DNA of 35,287 nt from an uncultured Bacteroidia bacterium (GTDB lineage: Bacteria; Bacteroidota; Bacteroidia; Bacteroidales; F082), in assembly GCA_902785755.1 (NCBI GenBank), contig CACZZO010000026.1, forward strand, positions 1-35,287, read 5' to 3'. The position numbers and the translations under genes were made by a program. Position 1 is the first letter of the stretch; the number at the start of each line of letters is the position of its first letter. The notes below the pieces were generated by a model that was given only the letters and a program-made list of their open reading frames with translations, searched no databases and was not told the origin of the DNA. This document shows positions 34,101 to 35,287 of this stretch, in pieces.

Positions 34101-35287
34101 CTATAACACCATCGCCACCACAGGCGAACATGTCAACATCAGCCTTTCGGCATACGTCGGCAAGACCGTGAAGATTGCCTTCTACGGCGAATCAACATCC
34201 TCAACAGGCAGCAACGCTGGCGACAACGACCTGCACATCGACAATGTGGGCATCGGTATTCCTGTTGCCGCTGGCCAATGGCAGACCGTCACCGTTGACG
34301 AAGCTCCTGTCATCCTTACCGGCCTCACGCCTGAAACCACTTACGAAGCCAAGGTGCAAGGCAACTGCGGCGACGACGGCTTGAGCCTTGAGTCTAACGT
34401 CATCACCTTCACCACGCTTGATGCCTGCCCGACACCTACGGGTTTGGCTGTTGTTGATAGCTTATTGACGGCAACCACCGCTGGCCTTAGATGGAATGGC
34501 TCCATTGATGTGGATAGCTACACGGTGCAATACAGAATAGCTGCCCATGATGCAGCCCCGTTCATGCAGGACTTCGAAAGCGAGACTTCGTTAGACGGCT
34601 GGACTTTCATTGGTGACTCTATCAATGGCATAGACGCTACTGGAACTTATCATGCTGGACGCAATACAACTGCTGCGCACAGTGGCTCGTATGGCTTTAG
34701 ATTCTCCTCTTACAGCAGTTCAGACGATTACAACCAGTATCTGATTTCTCCCGAGCTGACCGTAACTGGCGAGCTGAAATTCTATTATAAGAAAGGCAGC
34801 GGAACCGAGGTGTTCAACGTGGGCTATTCCACCACCACCAACGATGTGGAGGCTTTCACTTGGGGCGACACAATCAATGCTACCACAACATGGCAAGCCT
34901 ACACTCAAGAGCTTCCTGCCAATGCGAAGTACTTCGCCATCCACTACTTCTCCAACTATCAATACTATCTCTATGTTGACGACATCACCATCGGTGCCCA
35001 TGTAGTTCCCGCTGGCGAATGGCAAACTGCAAGCAGCAGCACCACCAACGTCACGCTGACAGGCCTCACACCTGAGACGCCTTACGAAGCCCAAGTGAAG
35101 AGCGACTGCTCCGATCCTGAAGCATGGAGCAACATGGTTACCTTCACGACGCTTGAGCAGACGACTGTTACTCAGGTGGTTGCATTGTCGAGCGGTAAGA
35201 ACTGGTTTTCGACGAGTGTTGAGGTGACGTTGAACGATTTGAAGGCTGCCTTGGTGGCCGCGTTGCCCAACAGTGTGATCAAGATCA
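31102..35287 (+). CDS. Large secreted FN3 / choice-of-anchor-J protein (3' partial)
   Basis: Open from the ATG at 31102 to the window edge (at least 1,395 codons). A signal peptide, MKSKRLLSLMLLCFAVFGVA, then RADE, sends it through Sec. After an N-terminal beta domain (about 25-205) come FN3 units at about 209-293, 480-569 and 742-835, and jelly-roll 'choice-of-anchor J' units starting DDFEGTTCGW (about 304), ENFDSYTAAAG (575), YEAFNTSGIPSGW (877) and MQDFESETSLDGW (1154). The last two J units seem to sit inside FN3 domains. Near the end comes VVALSSGKNWFSTSVEVTLN, a segment I have seen late in Bacteroidales surface proteins. An anchor or type IX sorting signal is probably beyond the edge. 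Likely adhesin or surface-structural; the ligand is unknown. Confidence 0.88.
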   Translation, partial: MKSKRLLSLMLLCFAVFGVARADEVVIGDTESTSTQYYLPVNLYYHYSMTQQIFTAEEIGMAGTINSIAFDYAYTGGFSMENVQIYMMNVDKENFESTSDMVQISANDLVWEGTFTASATGWVTIDLDTPFAYDGSSNLLVCCYDPTYGYPGNSYKFRTTSTTDYLALTYYSDSNIPSLEDVSTYNGSKYRYQYRTNIQLDITASGAPVCYKPTLAVSEITHNQATLTVGGGSGTYNVQYKLASATTWTNVASNTTETTFTLSGLTPLTAYDVQAQSVCDGGATSDWKTASFSTTAQAELVGDAWSDDFEGTTCGWQLVNNATGNNWAWGTAVNNGGTHALYVSNDGGTSNAYTIGSAAMVYATKLLNFTEGKFEFAYNWMANGETNWDFLRVALVPASVTLTAGTSLPTGLTYSAVPSGWIAIDGGSQLVGVTDWQNQSVAVNVPTGNYYLVVAWRNDGSGGVQPPAAVDNVSITRVACAYEVEGLAVDNVTTNSATLTWTAGEAEQWQVAFADNGNFDNATEEIVSDTTYGMTGLQPSTRYYARVRAYCGGEDFGSWSSVFDFFTDCAIIPALGYTENFDSYTAAAGVLPICWNKINTTTYSSYQGYPRIYNYSSQSSPNCLYFYSYYSSYYDYYDPQDQYAILPEMENLAGKLITLSARANSNTVTFKIGLMTDPADATTFTEMATQALTTSYQEFEYVVPANATAHYIAIMMEAASSTSSTRQVYIDDIAITEAPTCFKPTGLTYSNVYGHGATLSWLLNDETQTAWDVQVSDTVSFSRIVTLVENVNNHENYVLSGLDPETHYYVRVRANCGGGDVSDWSNTVNFTTTVACPAPTGFAATELSGYTATLNWIGYSENYTVSYKTTASEIGFYEAFNTSGIPSGWTQYSGLVDGVLADTIELTTGSNWGTTTYGLGAYNAKLNIYGSSRKNWLVTPEVTLENGYNLDFDLALTDFGNSNPIENDTLQADDRFVVLIYADEAWTILREWNNTGSQYVYNTIATTGEHVNISLSAYVGKTVKIAFYGESTSSTGSNAGDNDLHIDNVGIGIPVAAGQWQTVTVDEAPVILTGLTPETTYEAKVQGNCGDDGLSLESNVITFTTLDACPTPTGLAVVDSLLTATTAGLRWNGSIDVDSYTVQYRIAAHDAAPFMQDFESETSLDGWTFIGDSINGIDATGTYHAGRNTTAAHSGSYGFRFSSYSSSDDYNQYLISPELTVTGELKFYYKKGSGTEVFNVGYSTTTNDVEAFTWGDTINATTTWQAYTQELPANAKYFAIHYFSNYQYYLYVDDITIGAHVVPAGEWQTASSSTTNVTLTGLTPETPYEAQVKSDCSDPEAWSNMVTFTTLEQTTVTQVVALSSGKNWFSTSVEVTLNDLKAALVAALPNSVIKI

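Noticed and set aside
1..35287. tRNA or rRNA genes
   Set aside because: I looked in the gaps longer than 100 bases and saw no cloverleaf or rRNA-like sequence.

Overview
The window looks like a chromosomal segment of a Bacteroidales bacterium (phylum Bacteroidota). Three things point there: the ribosomal proteins read like Bacteroides and Prevotella orthologues (for example RpoA starting [12 protein letters not shown] and a cysteine-poor L36), gene starts are preceded by the TAnnTTTG box typical of Bacteroidota promoters (at least eight instances), and there are Bacteroidales-style families such as DUF1703 ATPases and FN3/choice-of-anchor-J surface proteins. The genus cannot be fixed from the sequence alone.

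Layout. (1) 1-4560 is an accessory stretch: the tail of an unknown gene, an AAA ATPase/nuclease-like gene bracketed by two copies of a 49-bp hairpin element, a frameshifted hypothetical gene, and a second ATPase (DUF1703 type) bracketed by the real rplQ end and a decayed duplicate of that end with its terminator. (2) 4560-22248 is one long minus-strand operon: rpsL-rpsG-fusA-rpsJ-rplC-rplD-rplW-rplB-rpsS-rplV-rpsC-rplP-rpmC-rpsQ-rplN-rplX-rplE-rpsN-rpsH-rplF-rplR-rpsE-rpmD-rplO-secY-infA-rpmJ-rpsM-rpsK-rpsD-rpoA-rplQ. It has a long 5' leader, a probable internal promoter before infA where map would be expected, and a clear intrinsic terminator. (3) 22367-22792 is a small hypothetical gene with its own promoter and terminator. 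(4) 22865-31000 on the plus strand carries an unannotated 42-residue membrane peptide overlapping lpdA, then rfbC, a lytic transglycosylase, an AlbA_2/RecG-like ATPase followed by arrays of 11-bp repeats, and uvrA. (5) 31002 to the end is one open reading frame of at least 1,395 codons for a secreted FN3/choice-of-anchor-J protein that runs off the window.

The operon supplies ribosome assembly, elongation, transcription (RpoA), initiation (IF-1) and the Sec channel. The plus-strand genes are unrelated housekeeping and surface functions. The most unusual signals are the two ATPase genes each framed by duplicated sequence, the 11-bp array between the AlbA_2 gene and uvrA, the lpdA-coupled micropeptide, the terminal-inverted-repeat element before rfbC, and FN3 domains that appear to be split by whole inserted jelly-roll domains.
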